Counted from the first letter of the stretch, positions 46,401-55,920 are shown. The stretch is 64,000 nucleotides of DNA from Branchiostoma floridae (GCF_000003815.2 NC_049986.1:16043485-16107484); one strand, 5' to 3'. The notes: generated by a model from the letters alone, not told the origin. Translations and numbers: made by a program.

Positions 46401-49400
46401 TTCGGGCAATGGATTACATCTCATGGCTGGTCTGAAGTCTACACCGCTACCTCCGTTTGTGACAAATCCCGAGCTATGTACACGACGCTCCAAGGTCAAA
46501 TCGACCACTTCTTCCCACCAAAGGTTTCCCGTTCTCACCACCAAGACAAACCGTGGCTGTCAGCTGAGGTCAAATCCCTCATACATCGCAGACAACAAGC
46601 CTTTGCCAGGAACGATGATTCCACCTGGAAACACCTTAGGAACAAAGTCCAAAGGAAAATCAGGGACTTAAAAAGGACCTACTACAACTCCAAAGTGAAG
46701 TCTATGAAGAAGGACAATATCTCACAGTGGCACAAGGAGATAAAAACCATGATGAACTCATCCTGTTCCGAACCGGTCATTCACATCAACGGGTTCGACC
46801 CCACAGACAAACCCGGTATTGCCATGGAGATAAACAAAACACTCGGATCAGTGATACAGTCCCTACCTGCGATCGACACAACAGTACTACCTGCGTACTT
46901 ACCTTCGCTCCCGGCACCAGTTGTTCAACCCTGGGATGTCTATAAAGAACTCCAGAAGGTCAAAACACGCAAAGCAGCTGGGCCAGATGGCATCCCAGGT
47001 AAAATAATCAAGGAGTTTGCGTGTGAACTGAGCGAGCCCTTTACCGACATTCTCAATAGCTCCCTCCAACAAGGCTTAGTGCCGGATGAATGGAAATGTG
47101 CGGTTATTGTTCCAATTCCTAAGACCAAACCCCCGTTGTTAACTGAACTCCGTCCAATCTCCCTTACATCCTTGTTAGCGAAAGTCGCCGAACGCTTTGT
47201 CTCGCGGTGGGTGCTGACCGACATCGTTCCTCAAATCGATGTTCAACAGTACGGCTGCCTCAAGGGCAAATCGACAACACATTGCCTCCTAGATCTGACC
47301 AACGAGGTTTTCAAAGCCACCGACAAACCCGGCGTCCTGTGCTCTCTTGTGTCAACCGATTATAGCAAGGCGTTCGACCGTGTGTGTCACAACCTCGCTA
47401 TCCAACGTCTGCTTGATCTTGGCCTACGCCCCTCTGTGACAAGATGGATCGTAGACTTCCTCTCAAACAGGAGCCAGGTTGTACGCTACCATGGAACACT
47501 TTCCGACAGCTTGAAGGTTACCTGCGGATTACCCCAGGGCACTCTACTCGGGCCGTTGATTTTCCTTGCGTATATCAACAGTGCTGCACATCAGGCTGCC
47601 TCCAAACGCTGGAAATTCGTTGACGACCTGAATCTCTTGGAAATAAGAACCCCCAACCTAAGTATGTCTCATATGCAACAGGACTTGAACGACCTGGACC
47701 ACTGGTCTCGCACCAGCCATATGAAGTTGCATCCCAAGAAATGTCAAGTTATGTACATCCATTTCAGGAAGGTCCCGTACCCAACACCATCTCTCATGAT
47801 CGACAACACTGAGCTACAACAGGTGCCAGTGATGAGGATCCTGGGCGTGTTTCTGCAGGCTGACCTACGTTGGAACTCTCACGTTGACAACATTTGTAAC
47901 AAATCTAGCCGACGCCTTTACCTCCTCCGTAATCTGAAACACTTTAACGTGTCCATCGGCGACCTAGTCACAGTGTATGTGACTTACATCCGACCAGTCC
48001 TGGAGTATTGTGCCCCAGTTTGGCACTCCGGGCTCACCACTGCACTTAGTGACAGGATCGAGAAGGTCCAACGGAGAGCTGTGCGCATAATACTGGGACA
48101 GAGATACACGTCTTACACTGATGCCTGTTCTGACTTGGGTCTACCTTCGCTACAAGCACGACGTCTTGAACTGATCACACACTTTGCTAACTCTCTCAGT
48201 CAGTCCGATCATTTCTTGCACTTACTGCCACCAGCCAGAGGTGAGATCAGTGGTAGGCAGACAAGGTCATCCCACAAACTGAACACTACTCGCTGTAGAA
48301 CTGAACGCTATCGCAACAGCGCTGTACCCTTCATGGTCCGTCTTTTGAACAAGTAATTGTAACCTGTATGTTTGTGCTTTGTATCAAATAGTAAGTCATT
48401 GTGTATTTTAAATATTTGTTTACCTTCCGATAAAGGGATATGCTGATATTACTGCAAATACTAATTTATATGCTTTATCCCGATACTGATTTAATTCGTC
48501 TGCAACGATTTTTAAGGGCTGTACTATTGTAATGATTCATGATATTCGATTTTAACTAATTTAATGATTGATGTAATGACATGTCGTAATTCAGCCTTGT
48601 GGCTGCTATGTTACTGTCAGTTTTGTTTTCGAAATAAACCAGTCATAATATAATAATAGGAGATGTTTTGTCTTGTTAAAGTCTTTTGCCCCCAGCTTGT
48701 CTGCGCCTCCGCTAGCTGTTGTCAGCTGCTACTGAGAAGATGAAGGATACATTACAAAGTTTGGCCATTGGCCCTCTTAAGATTCTTAATCTCTACAAAC
48801 ATGCTAAAAAAAAAAGTAAAAACAATGTTGTTTTGAAACTGTATGTTCAATTGTGAAATGTTTTGTTTTGTTTTAGTCTTCTGCCCCCCAGTTTGTCTGC
48901 CCCTCCACTGTCGTCAGCTGCTGCTGAGGAGATGAAGGCCACGCTGCTGGTGGGAATCGAACCCATGATCCAGCATCTCCTGGACAACAGGGACTTCATA
49001 CAGCTGGTTACAGCAAGGAACAAAGGTTAGTTTCTAGAGAATTTATTTGCCGAACAAGTTTTCTAAAGTACCTAAAAAATTTACTTGCCGGAAACAAATT
49101 TTCACTTGCCCAAAATTTAAATGACATTTTTCTTATACTATAAGTTATAGATGCTTTTTCACTTGCAGTGATGGATTTCTTTTATCACTGGCTCTATTTT
49201 TGTTGAACAATGCTTGATGACTGTGAGAAGTAACATCTGTGAAATCTCACTCATTGTAAAATCTTACTTGCCAGATCAAGCAAGTGGGGTAGGCTATTTC
49301 ACTTGCCAGGGATAATAGGGCTAGTGGACTTGTCTAACCCTGCTGAGAAGTCAAAACAGTAAAGTATCTTTAACTCATCTATTTATGTAGTTTCTTTTAG

Positions 49401-52400
49401 CTAGGAATGATGATGTACAGAATGACACCGATATTGAAAGTCTTTTTTTTTCGTTTCAGATCTTCCTTGTCAACATAACTTCCCCCTGTGCCTTGTTCAA
49501 CTTATGGTGATGGACCTTCTACCAAAATGCTCTGGTAAGTTAGCCTGGGTACCATTTGGGTAGTAGTTCATTCCTATGTTTGCTTCTGCTACCCATCTGG
49601 AGACCTGCACATTTAAACCATTTGGTGGTTACGTCAGTAAATGAGCAAATTAAGGAATGGGTTCTAGAGCGCTTGTTCAATTGTAATAGGCCCTCCCGCA
49701 AGCAGACGGAGGGCGTTTCTGGTGTTGGAACGCCTGTTTGAATGAGCGCTTGATCCCATTCCTTAATTCGCAGATGTGTAGGGACTAATCAGCTGCCTTG
49801 TCCAAAATTTTTACGATTCCTGGCATTAACGTGGTCAGGGATCCCAGACGGAACAGCAGAGAAGTAACTGTATATAGTGTATAATGAATGTCAGAGCTAG
49901 AAGCGACTGTATATAGTGTATGATAAACCCAGGGGGGAACTACTTTCCGGATGGTAAGTGCCATACTAGACAACAAACTACATTGTGATATGCTTTGTAA
50001 CTCAATTACTTTCCGAATCTTTTGAAATGTGACATTACTTTACAATTTGTTTTTTGATCCTGGTGTCCAGATGAACAGAAAGACCAGTGGATTTCCCCAA
50101 AGATCTATCCGGAGGATGAACCAAGAGACTCCATACTTGTGTCATTTTTCAACACTCTCAAGAAATGTAGGTCTCAATCTAATAGATAATGCGCTAATAA
50201 ATGCTTCAAGCCTTGTACTATAACAATCATGTAAAACACGTAATTTGGGTATGTTGTGTATGTAGGAGATAGCATAAAAGCAAAGTTTGTCATAGAAATG
50301 AGTGGAATGACATGGTACTATGACTTTTGTACGGAAAACATTTATTTTGTCGTTGTAATGCAGCGTAAAAAGTTTCTCAAGATTGTGATTGAGTAATGAT
50401 TCAATACATTGTTCTATTGAATGAAAGAGACAAACTACATGTTATATGTTAAGTATCTTCTGCAAAATTGTGGAAAAATGACTGGTAGAAAGTTGCTGGT
50501 TCCTTTCCTAATGTTCTCGTTTGTACCAGGTTACACAGAACTGACACTACCAGTTTATCTTCCTGGAGTCATGTGCAATGGGATGCCACAGAGGTAAGAA
50601 TGGCCCAAGTATATTTTCAGATTTCTGTGCTCTTTTGTTTCTTTTTTTCATACCAGGAGTGTGATTACTATTAAGATGTTTGATATTGTGGTCATTAAAG
50701 GTTTTTGCATGTCTGAAACTGGTTTGAATGCTAAAGACTTGACTGAAGTGATGTTCAACAGACTGAACACTGGAAGCTAAACTTTGCACGTTTCACTGTT
50801 TCAGTATGAGATCTGACACTGATGATAATTGAATCAGATGCGAAATGCAATGTTTTGATGAAACCAAATGTACTGTTCTATTTACCAGAGATGTGAGCCT
50901 GTATGAACATGTCTGCACACACCTGTGTGGGTTTGCCGCCTCCCTCCCTGCCCGACACTTCCCCGTCCTGGAGACATGTCTGCTGGGTAACGTGCTGGGG
51001 GCAGACCTGCACTGCGCACTGGCTGCTACCGACGTCTGGTGTTTTGTGGCAAGGTATGAACTAGATATTCCAGCTAATTTGCCATATATTTAGGAATTAG
51101 AGATGTCTTCCTAGACAACGCACTGGGTACAGATCTGCACTGTGACACTTGTGCAATTTGCCACTAACAGCAAGAACTTGTGTAATTCACTACAGTGTAT
51201 AAACATTTTGTTTAATGTCTTTTGGAAGAAAAAAGGGTTGGCTTGGTCACTGACCAAAACTTTCTTCCATTCTGTACGTTTTTTGGGAATGAAAAAAACT
51301 GACTCAGTGTCCTTTTTTTCTGACTAGATATGGAACAGCTGAGCTGTGTGAACAGCATGTGCACCTGCTGACCAAGCTGCTGTGCCAGCTGCCCAACAGC
51401 TGTCAGCACCTGCAGCTGCACCTGCTGCTCAGGAGACTGGTGCCTCTCATGGCAGAACCTCATCAGGTACAGTGTCCCTTAGTCTGCTTGTTGTTCAGGG
51501 CTCGAAATACCACCTGCATATGCAGGTTAATGCAGGTAAAATTGAAGCTGTGCAGGTATTTCTGTTGTCCACCTGCACCTAACCTGCACTTGTCCATGTA
51601 CTGGGTTTTGTACATTGATGTCATATGATGTAGGTGTATGTGAATGTTATCAGCTGCATTGACTAATATAAGTCAAACTATAAAGTATAGAAGTCCACCT
51701 ATAAAGCATAGAAGAAAAAACAGGTTCCTGAACAATTTTAGTATGATCCATACTTCATAAATTTAGAGTGGTGCAGGTAAAATTTGTCTGGTGCAGGTTC
51801 AGTGTTACCCGCACCAGTGCAGGTAGTCAGAAAAATGTATTTCAAGCCCTGTTGTTGCATACCTGGTAAGCCGCCTTAAGGTGTAACACACCATGATTGT
51901 ACTGAAGAGTACAAGCTGCATATCTGAACAGATTTATTTGATCCACCCACACCGGGAAGGACCCCTACTCTTTTCGATAAGTGTGGCAAGTTCTTTTCTG
52001 TGCTTGAGGTGTGGCTCTCTTCAACCACGGGACCTGCCTTGTACAAATTACAGTACTGTGACAAGCTTTTTTCTTTTTGGAAACAGACAAAAATTGATAC
52101 CTCTGTGGATGTCACCTGTAAAATAAAGTTAGTCTAGCTACCATAGCTTCAGTTGTTTTACTTCAGCTATTCTAATGTATAGTGTTTTGTTATACTTTTA
52201 TTTTGCAGGAGAAATTTGTGCAGACGTACCCCCCAGCCCAGCACCCCTCTCTCTGGGTCCATCTGCCCCCTGTGGCATTTGTTCCTAAGCTAAGAGGAAA
52301 GATCTGTGCGGAGGGTGTGAGATACGCCACCCCTGTGTGCCAGAAATGGCTCGGTCTCCGAGGGAGGACACTCGGGACGCTCCCCGAACTGGTTAGTATG

Positions 52401-55202
52401 GCAACGTGGTAGATTTCTCCAAAAATACCACAACATAGGAGCGCAAAGATCCTTCCAAAGAGGACAAATTGTAAATGATACTATGTGACTGTTATGATGA
52501 AATTCGATGTACATAATAAATATTTTGAAAGTAAAAGTGAGGGAGTGATGTTTGCTGGAATATATACATGTATGTAGTATGTACATTTGTATCCTCCTTT
52601 CTATAAGTGCATATATCAAAGAAATATTTGGTTTTATTCTTTGCATTTGGAAACCCAAGGTGAATTCTGTGGCATGATCTTAATTTCATGCATGAAACGA
52701 TAATGGAAAGATTGGATTGATAATGCTACCAGAATTTGACCTTAAGAATTGTGATTTTCAAATATCTGGCAAATTCTCTGTTCTTCGTGGTGTTTGAGGG
52801 TACAGGTACTTAGGGACTTCAATGTAATGGTGATTTTTTTGTTTACTCTTTATAGCATCTGGCCTTGTGTGTCCTGTGCAACATGTACTCAGCGTCTGTG
52901 CGGCAGACTTCGCCCCTCCAGTCCTCGGCACCAGTGTTACACACCGTGTCCAGACTGTGGGACATCGTCTCTGCCTCAGGTGCAGGGAAACACAGGGTTG
53001 TGGAGGTTGTAGCTGTCAAACTGGTGGAGCTGACAGGGTACCTACTGGGGCAACTGGTACCAGAAGATATTATCAAGGTGATACATTGGATTTACTTTCC
53101 TTAGTAATTTAACTTCGTAAGTCTGAGGATGGACATTATGAGAACACTTATAGGCACTTTCAGGAAATAAATCCCACAACTTTTTTTCCCTGTCTGCTAG
53201 GTTCTGTCCAGAGTGAGCCAGTGGTTGAAGACTTCTCCACCCCAGTCGGTGAAGTTGTCGATCACCCAGCTCCTGGGCAGAGCAGGACGGTTGAGCCTGC
53301 CCCCCTCCCCACAGCAGACCCAGCTGCAGGAACTTCTGGCCCATCTGTTCTCCACTCTGCTGCAGGACAGCGGCTGGGTTGTGCACCACCATGCACTGGA
53401 GGCCTTCTCCACATTTGCAGAGGTGATTTCTTTATTGAATTTTTCGACTGTCAGTCAACATAACAAATTGCTCACTTCGAATTTTCGGTCGCACATCCGT
53501 CGACCTTCGTCAGGAGATTCAATTACTACATGTATGAGCATGTGACCTAGGGACACGTGACTCGAGTACTGTAAAGGATCGTAGATGCCTGGCAAAAGGT
53601 TTTGGCCCCCGTCTCTGTTAAATGTTGGCTGATGTGCTCTTATGAAAATTTGAGGTGAGCAATTTGTTGTCTTGACTGACGGTTAAAAACTTTAATATGG
53701 ATTATACCAACACAGATGAGCTTTAATCCTAGAGGTGATTTCTGTTGGTTGCTTGCTTCATCTACATTTGTATTTACCTATTTATTTAGTTTAACCACAT
53801 ACATGGAAGGATCGACATAACTGGTGACTATCACCTTTTTGAAATGGAAAGGAAGATATTACTTCTTTTGACAATGACTTTGTATATAAAAACTTTTTGT
53901 AGGCAGTATGATATTTTTAAATCTGAAAAAGCTGGTGTTTCAAAAGCTCTCTCATAGTGCTTTTTTTAGATATAAATGTGGTTATACGTGTAGCTTGGAT
54001 ATTTAAACATGATTACAACATGTGCAATAAATACATGTGAATTGGCAATCTTTGTGGAAAATGGACAAAAAATATTACTTCTTTTAATTCTGATTAATGT
54101 GATTATGTTGTATTGATAACCTAGCCAGTTAAATCATGATTCTATGAGATACTTCCAGCTGACCTGGTCAATTTCGTCCCTTATTTCAGGAGACCCCATA
54201 TGAGTCCATCCTACCAAAGTGCCTTCAGAATGAAAGTGTCAAGAGCAGGGCGACGGACTTCATCAAAGGAGTGCCCTTCAGTAGCAGTGATGTCCCTCCC
54301 TGGAATGCTGAAACCATAACACAGCAGCAGAGAAGAATAGAAGCTTTCCAAGAGAAGAGACTTGCCGACATTTCTTCAAGACTGGAAAAGATGGAGTCAG
54401 CGCCATCTGTGGAGTCACCTGAACAGGTACTATGGATTGTTTGTGTGTGTGTGTGTGGGGGGGCAACTTCGTTCTCATTTTTTTTGGAAACAAGGGAAGT
54501 GAGCAGGGCTTTCTGTGGGACCCATCCATCCATCTCGGGATGGAAATTTGCTTCTTGGGGTGGAAAATACTCCAATTGTCCCAAAAATGACATAAAACTG
54601 CTGAAAATGTACTTTCATAAGCTTAAAATGACATATTTTACCAGGAAAATCAGAAACATGCTTACAAACAATGAGTGGGATGGAAAATATTTTAAGCTGG
54701 AGACAGCCCTTCAAGTGAACATTGAACAATGGACTGAAAAGTGAGTGAGTGAGTGAGTGGGTGAGTGAGTGAGTGGGTGTGAGTGAGTGAGGTAAGTGAG
54801 TGAGAGAGCGAGCAAGCAAGCAAGCGAGAGTGATATTTTTACAGCTTACACTTAGCTTTTTGACTGTCATGCACCATCAATTAACATCAAACCAACATTT
54901 TTGGGTCCAGTAATATTCACATTCCCCTTCAATGTGTAAAAACTCTCATGCCTTTGTGTGTCTTTTCTTTTTTCTACAAGCCGTCTGCAAAACGAGTAAA
55001 GAAGGACACTGGCTCACCAACCTTGACCAATGGCAACTCCGTCCATCCAAAGGAAGAGGACTTCAGGACGGTTACAGACAGTTTGAAAAAAGACATTGGG
55101 AAGCTAGAGGAGTTTTCTACATGTGAAAATCCACCTGAGTGGTACCAGGAGGAGTTAAAATCTCTGCACCAAAGACTTGGACTCTTACTGGAAGATTCCT
55201 AA
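40410..55202 (+). CDS. FIRRM: FIGNL1-interacting regulator of recombination and mitosis (C1orf112/FIRRM), spliced
   Basis: I trace 21 coding exons (2-22, listed separately) whose phases join without a break apart from the exon 2-3 junction; total about 929 residues against 853 in human. Blocks that match human C1orf112 (DUF4487 family) include VIKGTFSHCK, KAYSLQK, TWKFLAK, LKICRFF and DLPCQHNFPLCLV with VMDLLPK. FIRRM is known to bind the AAA ATPase FIGNL1 in the nucleus and to regulate RAD51 removal during recombination and replication repair. The body is mostly alpha-helical and Leu-rich. The C-terminal exons add a KR-rich stretch (AKRVKKD) that may be a nuclear localisation signal, then a helical tail. 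Oddities are a U12-type donor in intron 2, a LINE in intron 11 and repeated donors after exon 8. The orthology call is firm; the first two coding exons are less sure. Confidence 0.92.
40914..40922 (+). promoter_or_regulatory. Candidate U12 branch site in FIRRM intron 2
   Basis: TTTCTTAAC differs by one base from the U12 branch consensus TTCCTTAAC. It lies 11-12 nt before the start of exon 3, the spacing expected for U12-type introns, which lack a long pyrimidine tract. It pairs with the ATATCCTT donor at 40500. Confidence 0.6.
40933..40972 (+). CDS. FIRRM: FIRRM exon 3 (boundary uncertain)
   Basis: The frame needed by exon 4 (phase 1) reads AGLSGDKDTRKQS here and ends at a good donor, CAATCAG followed by GTATGA. 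To join exon 2 in phase 0 the exon must start at 40933, so the intron would end in AA. The ordinary AG end one base later would break the frame and meet a stop. Either the intron end is non-canonical or one base is wrong. Confidence 0.45.
41384..41472 (+). CDS. FIRRM: FIRRM exon 4
   Basis: Acceptor TTTTTCCAG, donor AAG followed by GTGAGA. It reads YFSAICKKFLAHVDINDVEI and ends DAMPK, phase 1 to 0. Confidence 0.85.
41923..42048 (+). CDS. FIRRM: FIRRM exon 5
   Basis: 42 codons, phase 0 at both ends, between TTCCACGGTAG and GTACAA. Begins VCEVFDGCLTAISELL, followed by a Ser/Gln-rich linker. Confidence 0.85.
42374..42511 (+). CDS. FIRRM: FIRRM exon 6
   Basis: 46 codons, phase 0 at both ends. 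It ends ALHVIKGTFSHCK, one of the clearest family blocks. Donor GTGAGG. Confidence 0.92.
42797..42883 (+). CDS. FIRRM: FIRRM exon 7
   Basis: 29 codons, phase 0 at both ends. Ends LSSLFKKAYSLQK, conserved with human. Acceptor TTTTTGCAG, donor GTAATG. Confidence 0.92.
43168..43328 (+). CDS. FIRRM: FIRRM exon 8
   Basis: Phase 0 to 2. Begins VLMGLIDKLQLP and ends LLVTTWKFLA(K); TWKF is a family block. Donor GTGAGT. The last about 58 bp and the donor are repeated twice more downstream (43420 and 43570). Confidence 0.9.
43271..43626 (+). repeat. Three tandem copies of the exon 8 end plus donor, unit about 150 bp
   Basis: GTACTGTCTCTGGGGTGGAC starts at 43271 (true exon) and 43420, and a diverged copy GTACTGTGTCTAGGGTGG starts at 43570. 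Each unit holds the exon 3' end, a donor (GTGAGT, then GTAAGT twice) and about 90 bp of intron (GGAACTGTGCTACCTTTGTG). Copies 2 and 3 have no acceptor of their own that I can identify. Confidence 0.85.
44048..44183 (+). CDS. FIRRM: FIRRM exon 9
   Basis: Phase 2 to 0. Reads QLTKHKEVLKNHVD, then LVRTLCSEV, and ends AADRQ. Acceptor TTAACAG, donor GTTTGT. Confidence 0.88.
44523..44606 (+). CDS. FIRRM: FIRRM exon 10
   Basis: 28 codons, phase 0 at both ends. Contains LYTRTLKICRFFMQCL, a strong family block. Donor GTGGGC. Confidence 0.92.
44835..44899 (+). CDS. FIRRM: FIRRM exon 11
   Basis: Phase 0 to 2. Reads DYNGYLGSCIKEIFHIILEM. The next intron (44900-48876) holds the LINE. Confidence 0.88.
45119..48651 (+). 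mobile_element. Full-length CR1/L2-like (jockey superfamily) LINE in FIRRM intron 11
   Basis: The element is about 3.5 kb, in the same orientation as FIRRM. It runs from TGGCGCCCGTGTAGGGCAGC to a 3' UTR that ends AATAAACCAGTCATAATATA. AATAATAGG flanks both sides (45110-45118 and 48652-48660) and is read as the target duplication. It has a 5' UTR of about 220 bp, one long ORF and a short AT-rich 3' tail instead of a long poly(A). The intact ends and ORF point to recent insertion. Family assignment to CR1/L2 rather than another jockey-like clade is inference. Confidence 0.85.
45339..48356 (+). CDS. LINE ORF2-like endonuclease-reverse transcriptase, intact
   Basis: 1005 codons from the first in-frame ATG. 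The N-terminal about 120 residues are basic and unassigned. An AP-like endonuclease follows (about 124-325) with its catalytic landmarks SETW (E155), GDFN (D269, N271) and SDHN (D322, H323). The reverse transcriptase has TDYSKAFD (D674) in motif A, GLPQGTLLGPL in motif B and FVDD (D762, D763) in motif C. A typical C-terminal region (YIRPVLEYCAPVWHSG) follows. The protein would nick target DNA and copy its own RNA there. There is no stop or frameshift and no separate ORF1 upstream. Confidence 0.93.
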   Translation: MASIGVIRYSAGFLRSLQRWPTGSIDLQAKEKLKTYGLFRRGRPRGRKAGTNFARNISTIVGNRPSPSLQRDHPLICKSASDFLSGPDPFIKRYLRPFTCDRTKTPRRNVNNNRPRCGHQLPTFQILNPRSLLNKLDEFQSVLSSNNTDIAVVSETWFTPATPDQLMSVDGFSVFSKCRPDRRGGGVAVYVKDSLPSSLLDISVPDELECLWVRIRPYRLPRNVSSLAVCAVYSPPNSGHDELLVDHLVDTIDSLRVKYPDIGIAVAGDFNRVDVTRVCTSHNLCQVVKQPTRGQVTLDLLITNLAPHYLPPTISPPLGSSDHNTVEFQPKARTVTNRTVRRVYRPIKDSALRLFGQWITSHGWSEVYTATSVCDKSRAMYTTLQGQIDHFFPPKVSRSHHQDKPWLSAEVKSLIHRRQQAFARNDDSTWKHLRNKVQRKIRDLKRTYYNSKVKSMKKDNISQWHKEIKTMMNSSCSEPVIHINGFDPTDKPGIAMEINKTLGSVIQSLPAIDTTVLPAYLPSLPAPVVQPWDVYKELQKVKTRKAAGPDGIPGKIIKEFACELSEPFTDILNSSLQQGLVPDEWKCAVIVPIPKTKPPLLTELRPISLTSLLAKVAERFVSRWVLTDIVPQIDVQQYGCLKGKSTTHCLLDLTNEVFKATDKPGVLCSLVSTDYSKAFDRVCHNLAIQRLLDLGLRPSVTRWIVDFLSNRSQVVRYHGTLSDSLKVTCGLPQGTLLGPLIFLAYINSAAHQAASKRWKFVDDLNLLEIRTPNLSMSHMQQDLNDLDHWSRTSHMKLHPKKCQVMYIHFRKVPYPTPSLMIDNTELQQVPVMRILGVFLQADLRWNSHVDNICNKSSRRLYLLRNLKHFNVSIGDLVTVYVTYIRPVLEYCAPVWHSGLTTALSDRIEKVQRRAVRIILGQRYTSYTDACSDLGLPSLQARRLELITHFANSLSQSDHFLHLLPPARGEISGRQTRSSHKLNTTRCRTERYRNSAVPFMVRLLNK
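48664..48748 (+). pseudogene. Decayed duplicate of the 5' part of FIRRM exon 12
   Basis: TCTTTTGCCCCCAGCTTGTC, then TCAGCTGCTACTGAGAAGATGAAGG, parallels true exon 12 about 200 bp downstream, including the preceding TTTTGTCTTGTT. Its frame hits a TAG within 12 codons. It lies just after the LINE insertion site. The following TTTGGCCATTGGCCCTCTTAA is also echoed upstream of the LINE near 44980. Confidence 0.65.
48877..49025 (+). CDS. FIRRM: FIRRM exon 12
   Basis: Phase 2 to 1. Reads LLPPSLSAPPLSSAAAEEMK, then IEPMIQHLLDNRDFIQLV. Acceptor TTTTGTTTTAG, donor GTTAGT. Confidence 0.9.
49460..49534 (+). CDS. FIRRM: FIRRM exon 13
   Basis: Phase 1 to 1. DLPCQHNFPLCLVQLMVMD is among the best matches to human. 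Donor GTAAGT. Confidence 0.92.
49648..49769. mobile_element. Foldback MITE in FIRRM intron 13
   Basis: AATTAAGGAATGGGTTCTAG with AGCGCTTGTTCAA is mirrored by TGAGCGCTTGATCCCATTCC with TTAATT. The arms are about 28 bp with a few mismatches around a non-coding middle. Confidence 0.65.
50071..50166 (+). CDS. FIRRM: FIRRM exon 14
   Basis: Phase 1 to 1. Reads DEQKDQWISPKIYPEDEPRD and ends FFNTLKK. Donor GTAGGT. Confidence 0.88.
50530..50593 (+). CDS. FIRRM: FIRRM exon 15
   Basis: Phase 1 to 2. Reads CYTELTLPVYLPGVMCNGMP. Acceptor TTTGTACCAG, donor GTAAGA. Confidence 0.87.
50889..51053 (+). CDS. FIRRM: FIRRM exon 16
   Basis: Phase 2 to 2. Reads DVSLYEHVCTHLCGFAASLP and ends TDVWCFVAR. Donor GTATGA. 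Confidence 0.9.
51328..51466 (+). CDS. FIRRM: FIRRM exon 17
   Basis: Phase 2 to 0. Reads YGTAELCEQHVHLLTKLLCQ and ends MAEPHQ. Acceptor CTGACTAG, donor GTACAG. Confidence 0.9.
51496..51851. mobile_element. hAT-like non-autonomous element in FIRRM intron 17
   Basis: The termini CAGGGCTCGAAATACC and its mirror GTATTTCAAGCCCTG form the inverted repeats. The interior is rich in ACCTGCA/TGCAGGT. Flanks share TTGTTG. A related, inverted piece lies at about 55604-55692. CAGGG...CCCTG termini suggest hAT ancestry. Confidence 0.6.
52209..52391 (+). CDS. FIRRM: FIRRM exon 18
   Basis: 61 codons, phase 0 at both ends. Reads EKFVQTYPPAQHPSLWVHLP and ends RTLGTLPEL. Acceptor TTTTGCAG, donor GTTAGT. Confidence 0.9.
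52856..53077 (+). CDS. FIRRM: FIRRM exon 19
   Basis: 74 codons, phase 0 at both ends. Leu/Val-rich helices beginning HLALCVLCNMYSASV and ending PEDIIK. Donor GTGATA. Confidence 0.9.
53201..53422 (+). CDS. FIRRM: FIRRM exon 20
   Basis: 74 codons, phase 0 at both ends. Begins VLSRVSQWLKTSPPQ and ends HHHALEAFSTFAE. Donor GTGATT. Confidence 0.9.
54190..54426 (+). CDS. FIRRM: FIRRM exon 21
   Basis: 79 codons, phase 0 at both ends. Begins ETPYESILPKCL. A helical charged segment (QQQRRIEAFQEKRLADI) may form a coiled coil. Donor GTACTA. Confidence 0.9.
54504..54711. mobile_element. hAT-like non-autonomous element (CAGGGCT termini), copy in FIRRM intron 21
   Basis: CAGGGCTTTCTGTGGGACCC at the left and GCTGGAGACAGCCCT at the right resemble the copy at 38807. 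Flanks GAAGTGAG and CAAGTGAA are a possible decayed 8-bp target duplication. A GTGA simple repeat (54741-54831) follows. Confidence 0.5.
54741..54831. repeat. GTGA tetranucleotide repeat
   Basis: Interrupted (GTGA)n grading into GAGC/AAGC units, in FIRRM intron 21. Confidence 0.9.
54981..55202 (+). CDS. FIRRM: FIRRM exon 22, last coding exon
   Basis: Phase 0 in, 73 codons plus TAA. Begins PSAKRVKKDTGSP with a basic cluster and ends LHQRLGLLLEDS. The acceptor has a long pyrimidine run (TTTTCTTTTTTCTACAAG). Confidence 0.9.
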   Translation, partial: PSAKRVKKDTGSPTLTNGNSVHPKEEDFRTVTDSLKKDIGKLEEFSTCENPPEWYQEELKSLHQRLGLLLEDS

Positions 55203-55603
55203 CATAGAAGGCAGACCTAGAGAATTAGTGAACAAGCTATATCATATTGTGTATATTGTACCCAGCCAAGTTGGTTCTTAGTCTTTTCCTTCATTTTAAT
55301 GTTAGGGGAAAAGTTGTCAAGTTATCAGACCAAAAACCAGTACAGAGATTGTAGACTATAGAACATACTTTTAAGTTAAAAGCTTAAAAGTTTTGGGACA
55401 GACTGGTAACATGTTCTCTAGGTACATGGCTTAAAATATGTTTGTTGGCGGCATACGTGCGCATTTGGAGGCAAGATGCAAATATACCTACACAAGACCA
55501 TTTATTACGCCCCTCTCATTGTTTAGCTTTTCATGAGTGATAACAAATATTACAGTTAGCAAAAATATCTGTGTGCACTTTGATTCATTTTTCCTGCACA
55601 TTG

Positions 55604-55692
55604 ACATATTGACTCGGTGCAGGTAGATGTCAGAAATACCTTCACAGCTCCAATTTTACCTGCACTAACCTACACATGGTATTTCAACCCCA
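55604..55692. mobile_element. Inverted fragment of the intron 17 hAT-like element
   Basis: In reverse complement it reads GGGTTGAAATACCATGTGTAGG, then GTGCAGGTAAAATTGGAGCTG. This matches the left half of 51496-51851. It lies in the FIRRM 3' UTR region. Confidence 0.55.
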
Positions 55693-55920
55693 TATATAGA
55701 TAAGCTGGACTATGAATCGGATTATGTGATTTTCACTCAAGCACATTATCTGTTTCTGTAAATACTTTTACTGTACAAAGTCATGTTTTCACGAGGCAAA
55801 GTAGCACCACTCTTATGGTGACAAAGCCATGATTTGTAAAATTCGATGATTTATTGAATGCCTGCAATTCTTGATGGGGAAAAAGGATTAGATGATGACA
55901 GTATTTTACAATATCACAGC

